DNA of 20,956 nt from JAPKEZ01 sp047638975 (GTDB lineage Bacteria; Planctomycetota; UBA1135). Location: contig JBLINB010000028.1 in NCBI GenBank assembly GCA_047638975.1, forward strand, positions 1 to 20,956, in the 5' to 3' direction. A program made the position numbers and the translations under genes. Shown here piece by piece: positions 7,710-16,221 of the stretch (the stretch's first letter is position 1; each line of letters begins with the position of its first letter). A model generated the notes under the pieces. The model searched no databases, was not told the DNA's origin, and worked only from the letters and a program-made list of their open reading frames with translations.

Positions 7710-8486
7710 ATGCCCTCTAAAATAGTACCAAAGATTAGGATGCGGTCTGGCCACGAGCCACAGCCGTTAACTGATGCTGTTGCTACCGAAGAGCCACTGG
7801 CGCTAAAGATTAATGGATCGCTGTTTGCTACTTTGATGCGCAGCCCTGGCCGCGAGCAAGATTTAGTCGCAGGATTTTTGGCGTCCGAAACTATTATTGA
7901 TGGTGTAGATGAAATATCTGCTTTCAAAGAGTGCAACACTGAAAACACTGTCAACATCGCGTTGGTAGATGGCTGCGATCTCGCATCGCACACTGCACGC
8001 CGCACGCTGGTCAGTTCGTCATGCGGCGTTTGTGGTTCGCGTTCTATTGACGAGCTACAACAAGAGCTAAACTCGACTAGTGTTCAGCAACTCGGCGATT
8101 TAGATGTCGGGGTATTGCTTGCGGCATTAAAAGAAATGCGCGGCCGCCAAGATTTATTTAGTGCTACGGCCGGGACTCATGCTGTAGCATTGTTTGATAT
8201 CGCAACTCAAACAATAATAGACATCGCGGAAGACGTGGGGCGTCATAATGCCGCTGACAAAGTTATCGGTAAGCAGTTATTGTCTGGCAATTATCCACTG
8301 AGTAAGCAGACGGTATTACTGCTAAGTGGTCGGGTTTCGTTTGATATGGTGCAGAAGGCAGCGCGGGCAGATATAGGCGCTATTTGTGCCGTCGGCATGC
8401 CAACTAGCTTGGCAATAGAAAGCGCCCAAGCAGTCGGCATGAAGCTTTATGCTTGGGCGCGTGAAGGCAGTGTCTGCCTTTATTAA
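7710..8486 (+). CDS. fdhD: Formate dehydrogenase accessory sulfurtransferase FdhD
   Basis: A 258-residue protein with all FdhD landmarks: R-S-P-G-R-E-Q-D-L-V-A-G-F-L near residue 44, the essential C-G-V-C-G loop (C105, C108), D-V-G-R-H-N-A-A-D-K, and a C-terminal G-R-V-S-F-D-M-V-Q-K-A segment. FdhD receives sulfur from a cysteine desulfurase and passes it to the molybdenum/tungsten bis-MGD cofactor of formate dehydrogenase in the cytoplasm. The presence of fdhD implies a formate dehydrogenase elsewhere in the genome; many such enzymes are Sec-containing, which fits the selenoprotein prediction here. The gene starts right after a terminator, with only a short TATACACTAT stretch as a possible -10. 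Its TAA stop directly abuts the stop of the convergent gene at 8487. Confidence 0.95.
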   Translation: MPSKIVPKIRMRSGHEPQPLTDAVATEEPLALKINGSLFATLMRSPGREQDLVAGFLASETIIDGVDEISAFKECNTENTVNIALVDGCDLASHTARRTLVSSSCGVCGSRSIDELQQELNSTSVQQLGDLDVGVLLAALKEMRGRQDLFSATAGTHAVALFDIATQTIIDIAEDVGRHNAADKVIGKQLLSGNYPLSKQTVLLLSGRVSFDMVQKAARADIGAICAVGMPTSLAIESAQAVGMKLYAWAREGSVCLY

Positions 8487-8720
8487 CTAGTCAAGGATCT
8501 GGACGTCGGCTATCTCTTCGAGACGCCAATCGACACGAATCTCTTCTTCGAGGTTATAAAGTAGCCCCGTACGTTGAATGGGGTTGACCAGTAGGCCACC
8601 TCTTAGTTCTTCACCGTTGGTGAAAACGAGTAACACTTTGTCGTGCTTAGAAGCAATGACTAAGTTGTTAAGGATAGATCCTTTCTCTGGAAGGTTTGCA
8701 TCAGGTAGGCGTTGGACCAT
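8487..8720 (-). CDS. Small beta-rich protein of unknown function (second of a pair)
   Basis: A 77-residue protein that I do not recognise. The open frame extends to 8846, but the ATG at 8718-8720 lies one base after the stop of the preceding gene and gives a product of about the same size as that neighbour, so I use it. The core L-L-V-F-T-N-G-E-E-L-R-G-G-L resembles the neighbour's R-L-V-F-K-D-G-R-R-E-L-G-A-I, and both end with a hydrophobic strand plus E-I/L-x-x-(V/T)-(Q/I)-I. The pattern of short strands and a G-(E/R)-x-x-x-G turn suggests an SH3- or Sm-like barrel. It is the last gene of a three-gene run after a Nudix gene, implying co-expression. It is convergent with fdhD with no gap. 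Confidence 0.7.
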   Translation of the reverse strand: MVQRLPDANLPEKGSILNNLVIASKHDKVLLVFTNGEELRGGLLVNPIQRTGLLYNLEEEIRVDWRLEEIADVQILD

Positions 8721-8721
8721 A

Positions 8722-8949
8722 TTAGTATTCGATTGTTTGTAGCTCTGAGATCGTAAAGTCGAGGGCATATTCACGGTCGACATCAATGAGTCGGCCTTTG
8801 TTTTGGCTCTCGAAAAAAGTGATAGCACCAAGTTCGCGGCGCCCATCTTTGAAAACTAGACGCACTTGTGGACGAGTGGCGCCTGATTTGATTAATTGTA
8901 TCAACTCGTCTGGAGTTGGTAAATCGTTGCAGTTTACTGGTTTAACCAT
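8722..8949 (-). CDS. Small beta-rich protein of unknown function (first of a pair)
   Basis: A 75-residue protein, started at the ATG at 8949; an upstream in-frame start at 8997 would overlap the Nudix gene end by 26 bases and add a basic tail with no counterpart in the paralogue. Residues 2-28 look helical, followed by strands V-R-L-V-F-K-D-G, L-G-A-I-T-F-F, G-R-L-I-D-V and Y-A-L-D-F-T-I, then S-E-L-Q-T-I. It appears distantly related to the next gene, which begins one base after its stop (TAATATG arrangement), so translation is probably coupled. No cysteines, catalytic signature or transmembrane segment stand out beyond a single early Cys. The function is unknown; a small RNA-binding or protein-binding barrel is one possibility. 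Confidence 0.7.
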   Translation of the reverse strand: MVKPVNCNDLPTPDELIQLIKSGATRPQVRLVFKDGRRELGAITFFESQNKGRLIDVDREYALDFTISELQTIEY

Positions 8950-8971
8950 GTTGAAAATTCTATTTAGACTC

Positions 8972-9595
8972 TTAAGACGTTTGGAGCTCGAGAACACCAG
9001 ACGTTAGCAAAAAAGATGACCAAGTTTCGAATGGAGACTCAGGCTTAGACGCGAGGGAACGTAAACTGGACAGCGTCTTAAATTCGCCGGCCATAGCATC
9101 CGTTTCGCGGATGGAAACATCAAGCTGTGAAGCGTCGAGGCTATATACCAGGCCAAGATGGACTGCGCCGACAGCGGAAGTGTCGTCGTTGATAATGCCT
9201 ACGGGGGTGAGGGGGAGTGAAATATTTTGCGGAAGAATTAACTCTTCGTGCAATTCGCGTTGACAGGCATTTTCGAAAATGTCGCCAGTGCTTTGATCGC
9301 AAGGGTTGATGTGGCCACCAACTCCGATGCTTTGTTTACCGTGCAGTCGCTTTTCGCCCTGTGTAGATAGTCGTGTTAGGCAAAGAACTTCATCGCCTTT
9401 GCAAATCGCGACATAGGGTATAGGTTGCTTAAACTCTGGATGAGTTTCAGCGTAGCGGCGTTCGATGAAGAAACCTTCATCGCGTGCTGGTGCCAAGTAA
9501 CGCTGCTCGAGCTGACTAGCTTCGAGAGCGAGAAAACCATTTGGTGTAGCTTCTGAAAACAGAGAACTACGCGGTACGACCCAGACAAACTCCAT
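8972..9595 (-). CDS. Nudix-type predicted phosphoesterase (COG4112-like)
   Basis: A 207-residue protein that fits the MutT-related phosphoesterase family I know as COG4112. The N-terminal region has W-V-V-P-R-S-S-L-F and later F-I-E-R-R-Y-A-E-T; K-Q-P-I-P-Y-V-A-I is followed by R-L-H-G-K-Q-S-I-G-V-G-G-H-I-N, and the Nudix helix is seen as R-E-L-H-E-E-L. The spacing between the G-G-H-I-N segment and R-E-L-x-E-E-L is longer than in classic MutT because of a D-Q-S-T-G-D insertion, as in this subfamily. Substrate unknown, presumably a nucleoside diphosphate derivative, cytoplasmic. It is the first gene of an apparent operon with two small proteins downstream (22 bases to the next start). RNase P RNA lies upstream. 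Confidence 0.82.
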   Translation of the reverse strand: MEFVWVVPRSSLFSEATPNGFLALEASQLEQRYLAPARDEGFFIERRYAETHPEFKQPIPYVAICKGDEVLCLTRLSTQGEKRLHGKQSIGVGGHINPCDQSTGDIFENACQRELHEELILPQNISLPLTPVGIINDDTSAVGAVHLGLVYSLDASQLDVSIRETDAMAGEFKTLSSLRSLASKPESPFETWSSFLLTSGVLELQTS

Positions 9596-9679
9596 GGCGA
9601 CGATTATTAACGATTCTCTCTAATTAGCAAGAGGGAAATACAAGATATTGTGTAATTGTTGATAAGTATGTCTATATAG

Positions 9680-9696
9680 ACAACACTACATGTTGT
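9680..9696 (-). other. Hairpin just downstream of RNase P RNA
   Basis: ACAACA and TGTTGT form a 6-bp stem with a five-base loop, shortly after the RNase P RNA 3' end on the minus strand. A second perfect palindrome, GTCTATATAGAC (9670-9681), overlaps its end. Neither is followed by a T run, so I do not call a terminator; they may define the 3' end or mark a processing site. Confidence 0.35.
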
Positions 9697-9702
9697 GGTG
9701 GT

Positions 9703-10075
9703 AAGTGAGCGCTGCCTTGTAAGCCGGATTCTGTACCTCGAAAGGCGACAACCATTTATCTAGGACTTACGTTGCCGCAAGCCTCAAACGTCCTACCCGG
9801 AGGTTCAAACAGCGCGGGTCGCGCCTACCCTCCCTACATGGACTTTCTCCTGATGGGGTTTACAATGCCACGACTGTCGCCAGCCGCGCGGTGAGCTCTT
9901 ACCTCGCCATTTCAACCTTACCGGTCTTGCGACTTAGGCGGTGTATTTTCTGTTGCACTTTCCCTAAAGTTTCCTTTGGTGGCCGTTAGCCACCATCACA
10001 CCCTATGGAGCCCAGACTTTCCTCATGTGATCTTGCAAAAGCTCAATCACCCGCGGTTATCCCAGCAGCACTCGC
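9703..10075 (-). ncRNA. rnpB: RNase P RNA component
   Basis: The roughly 373-base region carries the universal bacterial RNase P RNA signatures on the minus strand. Near the 5' end is GAGGAAAGTCTGGGCTCC (P4 5' strand region, about 10027-10010). In the middle are GGTAAGGTTGAAATGG, AAGAGCTCACCGCG and AGGAGAAAGTCC segments. Near the 3' end is ACAGAATCCGGCTTA (about 9733-9719), completing P4. The 5' GAGTGCTGCT and 3' GGCAGCGCTC strands pair as helix P1 with G-U pairs, which sets the ends within a few bases. The RNA is the ribozyme that matures tRNA 5' ends together with RnpA. It fills the gap between ruvX and the Nudix gene. A TACTAT -10 box lies at 10085-10080. Confidence 0.96.
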
Positions 10076-10079
10076 GCCT

Positions 10080-10085
10080 ATAGTA
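10080..10085 (-). promoter_or_regulatory. -10 box for rnpB
   Basis: TACTAT on the minus strand, ending five bases before the inferred RNA 5' end. A weak TTAGCG lies 18 bases upstream (10109-10104), inside the last codons of ruvX, and could serve as -35. Confidence 0.5.
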
Positions 10086-10091
10086 CACGAA

Positions 10092-10514
10092 TTAGCAATG
10101 TGTCGCTAAGAATTCTCTAAGGATGATGACCGCGGCCGTCGAGTCGAGAACCGCTTTTTTCTTCTTACCCTTTAAGCCAGTTTCTTTAAGTAGCATATGC
10201 GCTTCTTTAGTGGTGTGCCGCTCATCCTGGTGTTGAATATCAAATCCTTCTGGCAATGCCTTGCGACACGCATCTATAAATACGTGCACGCTCTTTGCTT
10301 GTTCACCTTCGCTACCATCTGGCATATACGGCATGCCAATAAGCAAGCGTACACATTGGCGCTCTTTGACGTGCGCTAAAATGATGGCAACAGTTTCATC
10401 TAAACTTGCACTAACGATTGCGGTTAACGGCTGGGCAGTAATCCCCATCGGATCACATGCGGCAAGTCCGGTGCGTTTTAATCCGTAGTCAATGGCGAGC
10501 GTGCGGCCGATCAA
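10092..10514 (-). CDS. ruvX: RuvX/YqgF-family RNase H-fold nuclease
   Basis: A 140-residue protein of the YqgF/RuvX family. It starts with the RNase H-like strand L-A-I-D-Y-G-x-K-R-T-G-L-A (D9 being the first catalytic acid), has the family motif L-L-I-G-M-P-Y near the middle, a D-E-R-H-T-T-K-E-A segment and a final D-S-T-A-A-V-I-I-L motif with the last acidic residue. Family members have been linked to 16S rRNA 5' end processing and proposed as Holliday-junction resolvases. The start codon is TTG (10512-10514); no ATG or GTG gives a better N-terminus. It follows manC by 14 bases, so it is probably the tail of that transcription unit. The rnpB promoter overlaps or closely follows its 3' end. 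Confidence 0.93.
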   Translation of the reverse strand: MIGRTLAIDYGLKRTGLAACDPMGITAQPLTAIVSASLDETVAIILAHVKERQCVRLLIGMPYMPDGSEGEQAKSVHVFIDACRKALPEGFDIQHQDERHTTKEAHMLLKETGLKGKKKKAVLDSTAAVIILREFLATHC

Positions 10515-10528
10515 GTTATTATTTTTTG

Positions 10529-11617
10529 TTACAGTAAGTCGTCTCGCTCATCGGCTTTTAATTGCTCAACAAACTTTTTGACCTCTTCGCTGCGATCGCG
10601 AGGTGCCACTAGAATCGCATCTTTAGTATGCACCACTACGATGTCATCAAGTCCTAGAACAGCAATGCACTGTTTAGACGAAGAGTACGCTAATATGCCT
10701 TTTGCATCGTGTGTAAGCAGCTTGCCACCTTCCGCGAAGACTAAGGCGTTGCCGTTGTCATCGTGCGGTACCTCGTCATAGAGGGCTTTCCAGGAACCGA
10801 CGTCGCTCCAGTTGTATGGCGCCGATAGTACTTGCACACTATCAACTTTTTCCATGATGCCGATATCAACCGGCTGCGATGGAAAGTCAGGATACATTTC
10901 GTCGACAGTACTTTGGTAATGATCGGTATTCACTACAGCAGCAATTTTTTGCAAGCCAGCATCTAGGGCTGGCATGTGTTGCGCAATCGCGTTTAGGATG
11001 GTCGACGACGTCCAGACGAAAATGCCCGAATTCCAGAGGTAGTCGCCGCTCGCTAAAAACTTTTCGGCAGTCGCAAGATCTGGTTTTTCTTTAAACGAAT
11101 CAACGTTATGGCATTCGACGCCGTGCGGGTCAGAATGCTTTTCGGCGCGTTGAATGTAGCCATATCCGGTCGCCGGATAATCAGGCACGATACCGTAAGT
11201 TACAAAATTGGCGCCAGCTTCGGCAACTTCGGCGCCCGCAACTAAGCTGCGTTGAAATGCGTCACGTGGCCCGATGACGTGGTCGGCTGGCAGCACGACT
11301 ATTGTGGCGTTGGCGTCGCTGGCATGAATTACAGCAGCAGCTAAGCCGACACATGCGGAAGTGTTCCGCGCACATGGCTCAATCAAGATATTCTCTGGCG
11401 GCAATTCTTGGCAGCACTCGCGAATACCCTCCACTTGTGCGGCATTGGTTACGACCCAAATGCGTTCACTAGGAATTAATGGGTCAAGACGCTCGACTGT
11501 TTCAGTGAGCATTGCTTTGCCACCAGTAATAGGTAGCAATTGTTTTGGTTTTGCAGCGCGACTTTCTGGCCAGAAACGAGTTCCGGAGCCGCCTGCCATG
11601 ATTACGGCGTGGAGCAT
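10529..11617 (-). CDS. manC: Mannose-1-phosphate guanylyltransferase
   Basis: A 362-residue nucleotidyltransferase with M-A-G-G-S-G-T-R-F-W-P near the start and K-P-K-Q-L-L shortly after, then V-L-P-A-D-H-V-I, G-Y-G-Y-I-Q-R, F-K-E-K-P-D and W-N-S-G-I-F, all typical of the GDP-mannose pyrophosphorylase family. It makes GDP-mannose from GTP and mannose 1-phosphate in the cytoplasm, supplying glycans of the envelope. At about 360 residues it is the single-domain form, lacking the C-terminal mannose-6-phosphate isomerase domain of bifunctional AlgA/ManC proteins. It starts four bases after the end of the AsmA-like gene and precedes ruvX, forming a likely operon with the envelope genes upstream. 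No Shine-Dalgarno site is seen. Confidence 0.92.
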   Translation of the reverse strand: MLHAVIMAGGSGTRFWPESRAAKPKQLLPITGGKAMLTETVERLDPLIPSERIWVVTNAAQVEGIRECCQELPPENILIEPCARNTSACVGLAAAVIHASDANATIVVLPADHVIGPRDAFQRSLVAGAEVAEAGANFVTYGIVPDYPATGYGYIQRAEKHSDPHGVECHNVDSFKEKPDLATAEKFLASGDYLWNSGIFVWTSSTILNAIAQHMPALDAGLQKIAAVVNTDHYQSTVDEMYPDFPSQPVDIGIMEKVDSVQVLSAPYNWSDVGSWKALYDEVPHDDNGNALVFAEGGKLLTHDAKGILAYSSSKQCIAVLGLDDIVVVHTKDAILVAPRDRSEEVKKFVEQLKADERDDLL

Positions 11618-11621
11618 GCTG

Positions 11622-14600
11622 TTATTGTAACGGAATCACTGGTGAAATGCTCCAGTCTGGCGCAGCAGGTGCTGGCACCCATAGTGGAAACGGAGGGCGT
11701 AAAAAATCTTTACTACCAGCAATGAAAGCCCAGCCGCGGTGGACTATTTGTAAGTCATCAATGGGCCCATAAACCTGTTGTTCGATAAACAGATCTAGAA
11801 GATCTTTGATTAAAGGTAAGCGCGTAATCAGACTTAAAGTACGCATGGTAACTTTAAGGCTAACAGTTGAATCCATATTCGCCCAGCCCTTGCCAGTAAA
11901 CTCGAAGGCGGCACCGTCTAGACTAAAATCTTTAATATGAATTTGACCGTTGCCGAGCATTTCAAAGCTAATATTTCCGTTGTCAATTATCGGGGGGATC
12001 AGTCCAGAAATTCTCCAGATATTTTTTAGCACTGGGGTAGAGCCGAGCACTCCGTCTCTTATCTTTAAGTTGACGCTTCCTTTACTGAATGTTGGACTAA
12101 GGCTAGGGCTATTCAACTTGACGTCACCACTGACTCTACCAGATAGAGCACCACGAATTTTTAATGCATTACGCATCTCGCCGAGGTCGATATTGTCTAG
12201 GAGGCAGTCGAGGTTGACAGGCGTCGTCTCAGAGAACCCAATAGCAAACTCGCCACCAATATTGCCATCAAGTAGTTTTGCTTGTAGGTTTTCGAAAAGC
12301 AGCTGTTTAGCGTCAATCGTAACATTTGCCTGAACTTCGCTTATATTCATCGAGGCGAGGCGTCCACTGCCTTTGTGCAAACTTATTTGAGCGCCGAAGT
12401 CGCTGGCAGAATTCCACCAAGCGCTTTTTACGTCAATCTCAGCCATCCCGCCGGAAATGGGGATGCCATTTGAAATATTTAAGCGCTCTATAGTCATGCC
12501 GCCGCCAAAGTCAGCAGAGATGCGGCCATCGCGATTCAAGAGAGCTTCCACTTCTAGGCTATCGGCGAATAGTTCTCCTTCTAGGCCGAGTCTCTCGAGG
12601 GTCTGCGCCACATCAGAGCCTGCGAGTAAAGGTAAGTCGGATTGGAGTTGGATACCTATGTTCGATTCAAGGACGGCTGCGGCATGCAGACCTTCGTCAT
12701 CAAAATAGCCTTTGATATTTTGAATTAAAAGTGCTGAGCGTGGCGAGGTTACTTCTAGCTTGTCAGCATGAACAGTATTGGAGTGTAGATCTATGGCTCC
12801 GCGCAATTCAAAGACTTCATTACCCTTTTGCTTAACGCTCACCAACAGTGGGCTGAGGTCGATGGTGCTGATGAAATTTTCTGGCTGAAATGGGTTCAAG
12901 CTGACGTAGCCATTGATGGCGCCATTCCAATTGAGGTGTGTTCCCCATGCTTGTTGTTCAGTAAACTCTTGGCTACCGCTTATCAATTTGTCAGTAATCG
13001 GTAATTGCTGTAAGTCGACCGTTACGCTGTTGAGGTTTGGGTAATGCGAAAGACTAGATTGTGCATTAATGCGTCCACCGCCGGCATTTGCATTCAATTC
13101 TCCGGCATGAAAAATGAAATCATCAGCATGAGTGAAAAACTGTGTGTTATTTGCGTGTAGGTTTGATAGTTGTATGCCCAGCTGCGGCCATTCAAGACTT
13201 GTGTCGGTAGCGAATAATTCGGTAGCCATTTGTGGCTGCAACTCGGTGTTCGGCCACAGCAAATTAATTTTATATGAAAAGTCTCCGTCTATTGGTGAGC
13301 CCGTCAAGAAGCTGGGTATGGGCAGATAACTCGAGAGAACCAATGCCTGTCGTTCATCTGGCTTCCAGCCGACGCCATCAGCATTGACTCGTAGTTGCGA
13401 GTCCTTTCCGTTGTTGAAATTATGCGCACTACCATGAATTTTTAGCTTAGAGTTGGCGGCAGTGGCGTCAGCGGTGAAAGTAGTAACATTTGGCGTAATA
13501 TTGACTTTCGCGTAATCGACATAAACATCTAAAGGAAGCAAACTAGGCCGTGCCTCAAATTCATAGAGATTGAGTGCGACAGCATAGTCAAATGCGTTGT
13601 TATCGGCGAATAAACGAATGTCTGCGTTGGCGTGCCCGCCATCGGGGCTACCCAAACCGCGCCACAGCTTTCCTATTTGCGGATTGCCACTTAGAGCATT
13701 TGAAATGCGCTGGCCAAGGCTAAGGCGGTCAATGTTAATGGATAAATCAACGCTGGTATTGACGGGCCTAAAATCTATGTCCCCGCGCAGCGACACTTGT
13801 CCGTCACCAATGTCGCCATTGCTGTTAAAGAGTAATCCACCATCTGCCACGACTATGTAACCCTCGTTGAGGCGGACTGGATATGGGAATGAAAAGTGTG
13901 TGTTGATGTCGCCCGATAAGCCTCGATAAGAAACGTTGAGGTCTTTTGGTAATATGCTAATGGCCCATACAAATTCACCGTTGTCTACAGCTGTCAAAAC
14001 CTGCGCCGAAACAGATCCGGCAGCTTGCGTAGCGCTGAGATAAGTTTCAATGCCTGGCTCAATTTCTTTCAGCCATAAATGCATTCGGCGATCGACGTTG
14101 AAATCGTGGGCAGTATGCACTAATTGCAAATGCAGACCTTCATGATCGTCGAAACTTAGCTCGCCACTCGTTCGCACCGTGCTTTCAAATAACGATGTTT
14201 CTGCTTGGATGTAAATGCCGGAAGCAGAGCTACCCTCAAAATGAATCAGAGATTCGTCAAAACTAAGAATAGGCGCTGATAGGCGCGGCTCATTTAACTC
14301 AATGTCGCTCGTCAAGCGCCACTCGCGGATGCCCTCCCAATTGCCATTGGCTTTGAGTTCGGCACGAATAGACGATGGTTTAAAGTTGAGTTTTGCGCTG
14401 TCAAACCACGGCCAATCTTCAAGTACAGTGCCATCAAGCTTCGTCCAGAGATGCCACTGCTGATTGGCGTTAGCAGTGTGCGCTTTAGCTTCGATACGGC
14501 CAACTGTAGGCGAGGTAGAGTCGCAGCTGAAATTTAAAATGCCGAGCTTTGAGTTCAATAGAACATTCGCATTAATGTTTTGCAGTTTATAGTCATTACC

Positions 14601-15035
14601 ATCATCAGAGTAATAATGGACACTGCTATCGTAGACGTCGAGCCGTAGTGAACTTGGAGGCTGATCGCTTGCCTCAAGCTTAGCTATTGCGGCATATAAT
14701 TGTTCATCGAGATCAAGCTTGGCTTTATTGAGCAGTACTAGCACCGGCTGCAAGAATGAAGACTTAGCTGGGTTGACGCCTATATGTAGCTTGCCATTAA
14801 TTAAGGTCGCTACCTGCTTTTCAGCGTTGTTAATCGTCAGTGACGAAATACTAATCTGCCCATTGCGCCAAGTAAAATGAATTTCGGCAGTATCAAGATG
14901 TAACTGCGGCGATATTTCTTGCAGGGCCGAATTGACTATAAAGTCGGGTACCTTAATTTCAAACGCAGAACTTGCAGCGACTAAAGCACTCGTAATCAAC
15001 GAAATGCTAGCGACAAGACTAGGGCGTTTAAGCAT
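11622..15035 (-). CDS. AsmA-like envelope protein
   Basis: A 1,137-residue protein with an N-terminal hydrophobic segment (about residues 4-25, preceded by L-K-R) serving as signal or membrane anchor, followed by a very long region of short amphipathic strands with repeating L-x-I/L-x-G/N patterns. The C-terminal 200 residues resemble the AsmA C-terminal domain: L-L-D-G-N-I-G-G-E-F, G-A-L-S-G-R-V-S-G-D-V, L-K-I-R-D-G-V-L and F-E-F-T-G-K-G. In the family (AsmA, TamB, YhdP) such proteins form a hydrophobic groove across the periplasm and are implicated in lipid transport to the outer membrane. An alternative start at 15059 adds eight residues without a counterpart. The ATG at 15035 overlaps the alr stop by eight bases, implying coupling. 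Which AsmA subfamily it belongs to is not clear. Confidence 0.8.
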   Translation of the reverse strand: MLKRPSLVASISLITSALVAASSAFEIKVPDFIVNSALQEISPQLHLDTAEIHFTWRNGQISISSLTINNAEKQVATLINGKLHIGVNPAKSSFLQPVLVLLNKAKLDLDEQLYAAIAKLEASDQPPSSLRLDVYDSSVHYYSDDGNDYKLQNINANVLLNSKLGILNFSCDSTSPTVGRIEAKAHTANANQQWHLWTKLDGTVLEDWPWFDSAKLNFKPSSIRAELKANGNWEGIREWRLTSDIELNEPRLSAPILSFDESLIHFEGSSASGIYIQAETSLFESTVRTSGELSFDDHEGLHLQLVHTAHDFNVDRRMHLWLKEIEPGIETYLSATQAAGSVSAQVLTAVDNGEFVWAISILPKDLNVSYRGLSGDINTHFSFPYPVRLNEGYIVVADGGLLFNSNGDIGDGQVSLRGDIDFRPVNTSVDLSINIDRLSLGQRISNALSGNPQIGKLWRGLGSPDGGHANADIRLFADNNAFDYAVALNLYEFEARPSLLPLDVYVDYAKVNITPNVTTFTADATAANSKLKIHGSAHNFNNGKDSQLRVNADGVGWKPDERQALVLSSYLPIPSFLTGSPIDGDFSYKINLLWPNTELQPQMATELFATDTSLEWPQLGIQLSNLHANNTQFFTHADDFIFHAGELNANAGGGRINAQSSLSHYPNLNSVTVDLQQLPITDKLISGSQEFTEQQAWGTHLNWNGAINGYVSLNPFQPENFISTIDLSPLLVSVKQKGNEVFELRGAIDLHSNTVHADKLEVTSPRSALLIQNIKGYFDDEGLHAAAVLESNIGIQLQSDLPLLAGSDVAQTLERLGLEGELFADSLEVEALLNRDGRISADFGGGMTIERLNISNGIPISGGMAEIDVKSAWWNSASDFGAQISLHKGSGRLASMNISEVQANVTIDAKQLLFENLQAKLLDGNIGGEFAIGFSETTPVNLDCLLDNIDLGEMRNALKIRGALSGRVSGDVKLNSPSLSPTFSKGSVNLKIRDGVLGSTPVLKNIWRISGLIPPIIDNGNISFEMLGNGQIHIKDFSLDGAAFEFTGKGWANMDSTVSLKVTMRTLSLITRLPLIKDLLDLFIEQQVYGPIDDLQIVHRGWAFIAGSKDFLRPPFPLWVPAPAAPDWSISPVIPLQ

Positions 15036-16182
15036 GGGTATGTGGTTGCGTGACGACACTCGAATCTATGTAGCGACGCGGCACTCGTGAGCCAATGGTG
15101 CAGCACACTTCGTAAGCAATGGTGCCCGATTGCGCCGCAACATCTTGAATAGTAATGCTTTCATCACCATCACGACCAATAATGGTAACAATGTCACCAA
15201 TGTCTGCGCCTTCAATATGGCTTATGTCAATCGTGCAGTAATCCATTGATACGCGCCCAATTATTGGGCAGCGTTGGCCACGCACTAGCACTTGTGAATT
15301 GCCACTTAAGCCAAGCCTGTAAGGCACGCCATCGTTATAGCCGATTGGGATTGTGGCTACACGAGTGGTTGCATGCGAAACCCAAGCCGAATCGTAGCCG
15401 ACCGGAGTGTTGGCTGGTATATCTTTGAAAAACGCAATTTGAGTGCGCAGCATCAACACCGGCTGTAATTGATGAGGTGGTAAATGCTGCGGCAATACTC
15501 CGAACATAGCCATTCCGGGGCGGACGGCGTCACCCATCGGAGACAATTCGGTGAACAGGGCGGCAGAGTTGGCTATGTGCGTTGTGAAATTCGAGTTGGG
15601 CAATAAATGCCGCAGCTCGTCTACCGCAGCCAGGAACAACATGTTTTGCTGCTCAGTAAAGGCGTCGAAATTTCCGGCGGAGCTAGCAAAATGACTCATT
15701 ACTCCGCGCAATTCAAGTGATGGGCTATCACGCAATGCCGCAGCAATACGTGGAATCGCTTCTGGACGAATGCCAAGGCGTCCCATACCGGTGTCGACTT
15801 TTAAGTGGACGCCAAGTTTTTTCCCGTGCTCTTTGGCAACAGAGGCTAATGCTTGAATGCGCAATTCGGAATGCACCCCGACTTCTATGTCGTACTCGAT
15901 AATCGAAGCTATTTCAGAGTTTATAACGGTGCCTAAAATCAGCAAGCGCGTGTGGATTCCGGCTTGGCGTAATTGCAGGGCTTCGCGGCTGTCGCCGACA
16001 CCAATGAGTGGCACGTCTAGCTCTTGGCAAATCCGTGCGCACTCTACAGCTCCGTGTCCATAGGCGTTAGCTTTAAGTACCGGCCATAGCGCAGATTTGC
16101 CGGCATTTTCTTGGCAAATCAGCAGGTTTTTACGTAGGGCATCTAGATCAACTTCGGCCCAGGCACGGTCGGTTGGCGACAT
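15028..16182 (-). CDS. alr: Alanine racemase
   Basis: A 384-residue fold-type III PLP enzyme. The N-terminal motif W-A-E-V-D-L-D-A-L precedes the PLP lysine K37 in V-L-K-A-N-A-Y-G-H-G; the barrel contains K-V-D-T-G-M-G-R-L-G and H-F-A-S-S; the second catalytic base is Y263 in V-G-Y-D-S-A-W; and the C-terminal domain carries R-V-S-M-D-Y-C-T-I-D. It interconverts L- and D-alanine in the cytoplasm for peptidoglycan. A few bases upstream is TATTTTATAGGC, a possible -10. The downstream AsmA-like gene starts inside its last codons. The last residues, with T-Q-P-H-T-H-A, extend slightly past the usual domain end. Confidence 0.96.
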   Translation of the reverse strand: MSPTDRAWAEVDLDALRKNLLICQENAGKSALWPVLKANAYGHGAVECARICQELDVPLIGVGDSREALQLRQAGIHTRLLILGTVINSEIASIIEYDIEVGVHSELRIQALASVAKEHGKKLGVHLKVDTGMGRLGIRPEAIPRIAAALRDSPSLELRGVMSHFASSAGNFDAFTEQQNMLFLAAVDELRHLLPNSNFTTHIANSAALFTELSPMGDAVRPGMAMFGVLPQHLPPHQLQPVLMLRTQIAFFKDIPANTPVGYDSAWVSHATTRVATIPIGYNDGVPYRLGLSGNSQVLVRGQRCPIIGRVSMDYCTIDISHIEGADIGDIVTIIGRDGDESITIQDVAAQSGTIAYEVCCTIGSRVPRRYIDSSVVTQPHTHA

Positions 16183-16221
16183 GCCTATAAAATAGTGTTT
16201 TCGAGCCCTAAAACCAAGTGG

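Noticed and set aside
8721..8846. N-terminal extension of the second small protein up to 8846
   Set aside because: It would overlap nearly half of the preceding gene; the ATG at 8720 yields a size-matched paralogue.
9596..10091. Gap of about 500 bases as an unannotated protein gene
   Set aside because: The region is filled by RNase P RNA signatures, with only short promoter and hairpin flanks.
11950..12333. Plus-strand open frames inside the AsmA-like gene
   Set aside because: No recognisable protein, no initiation signal and full overlap with a long, well-supported gene.
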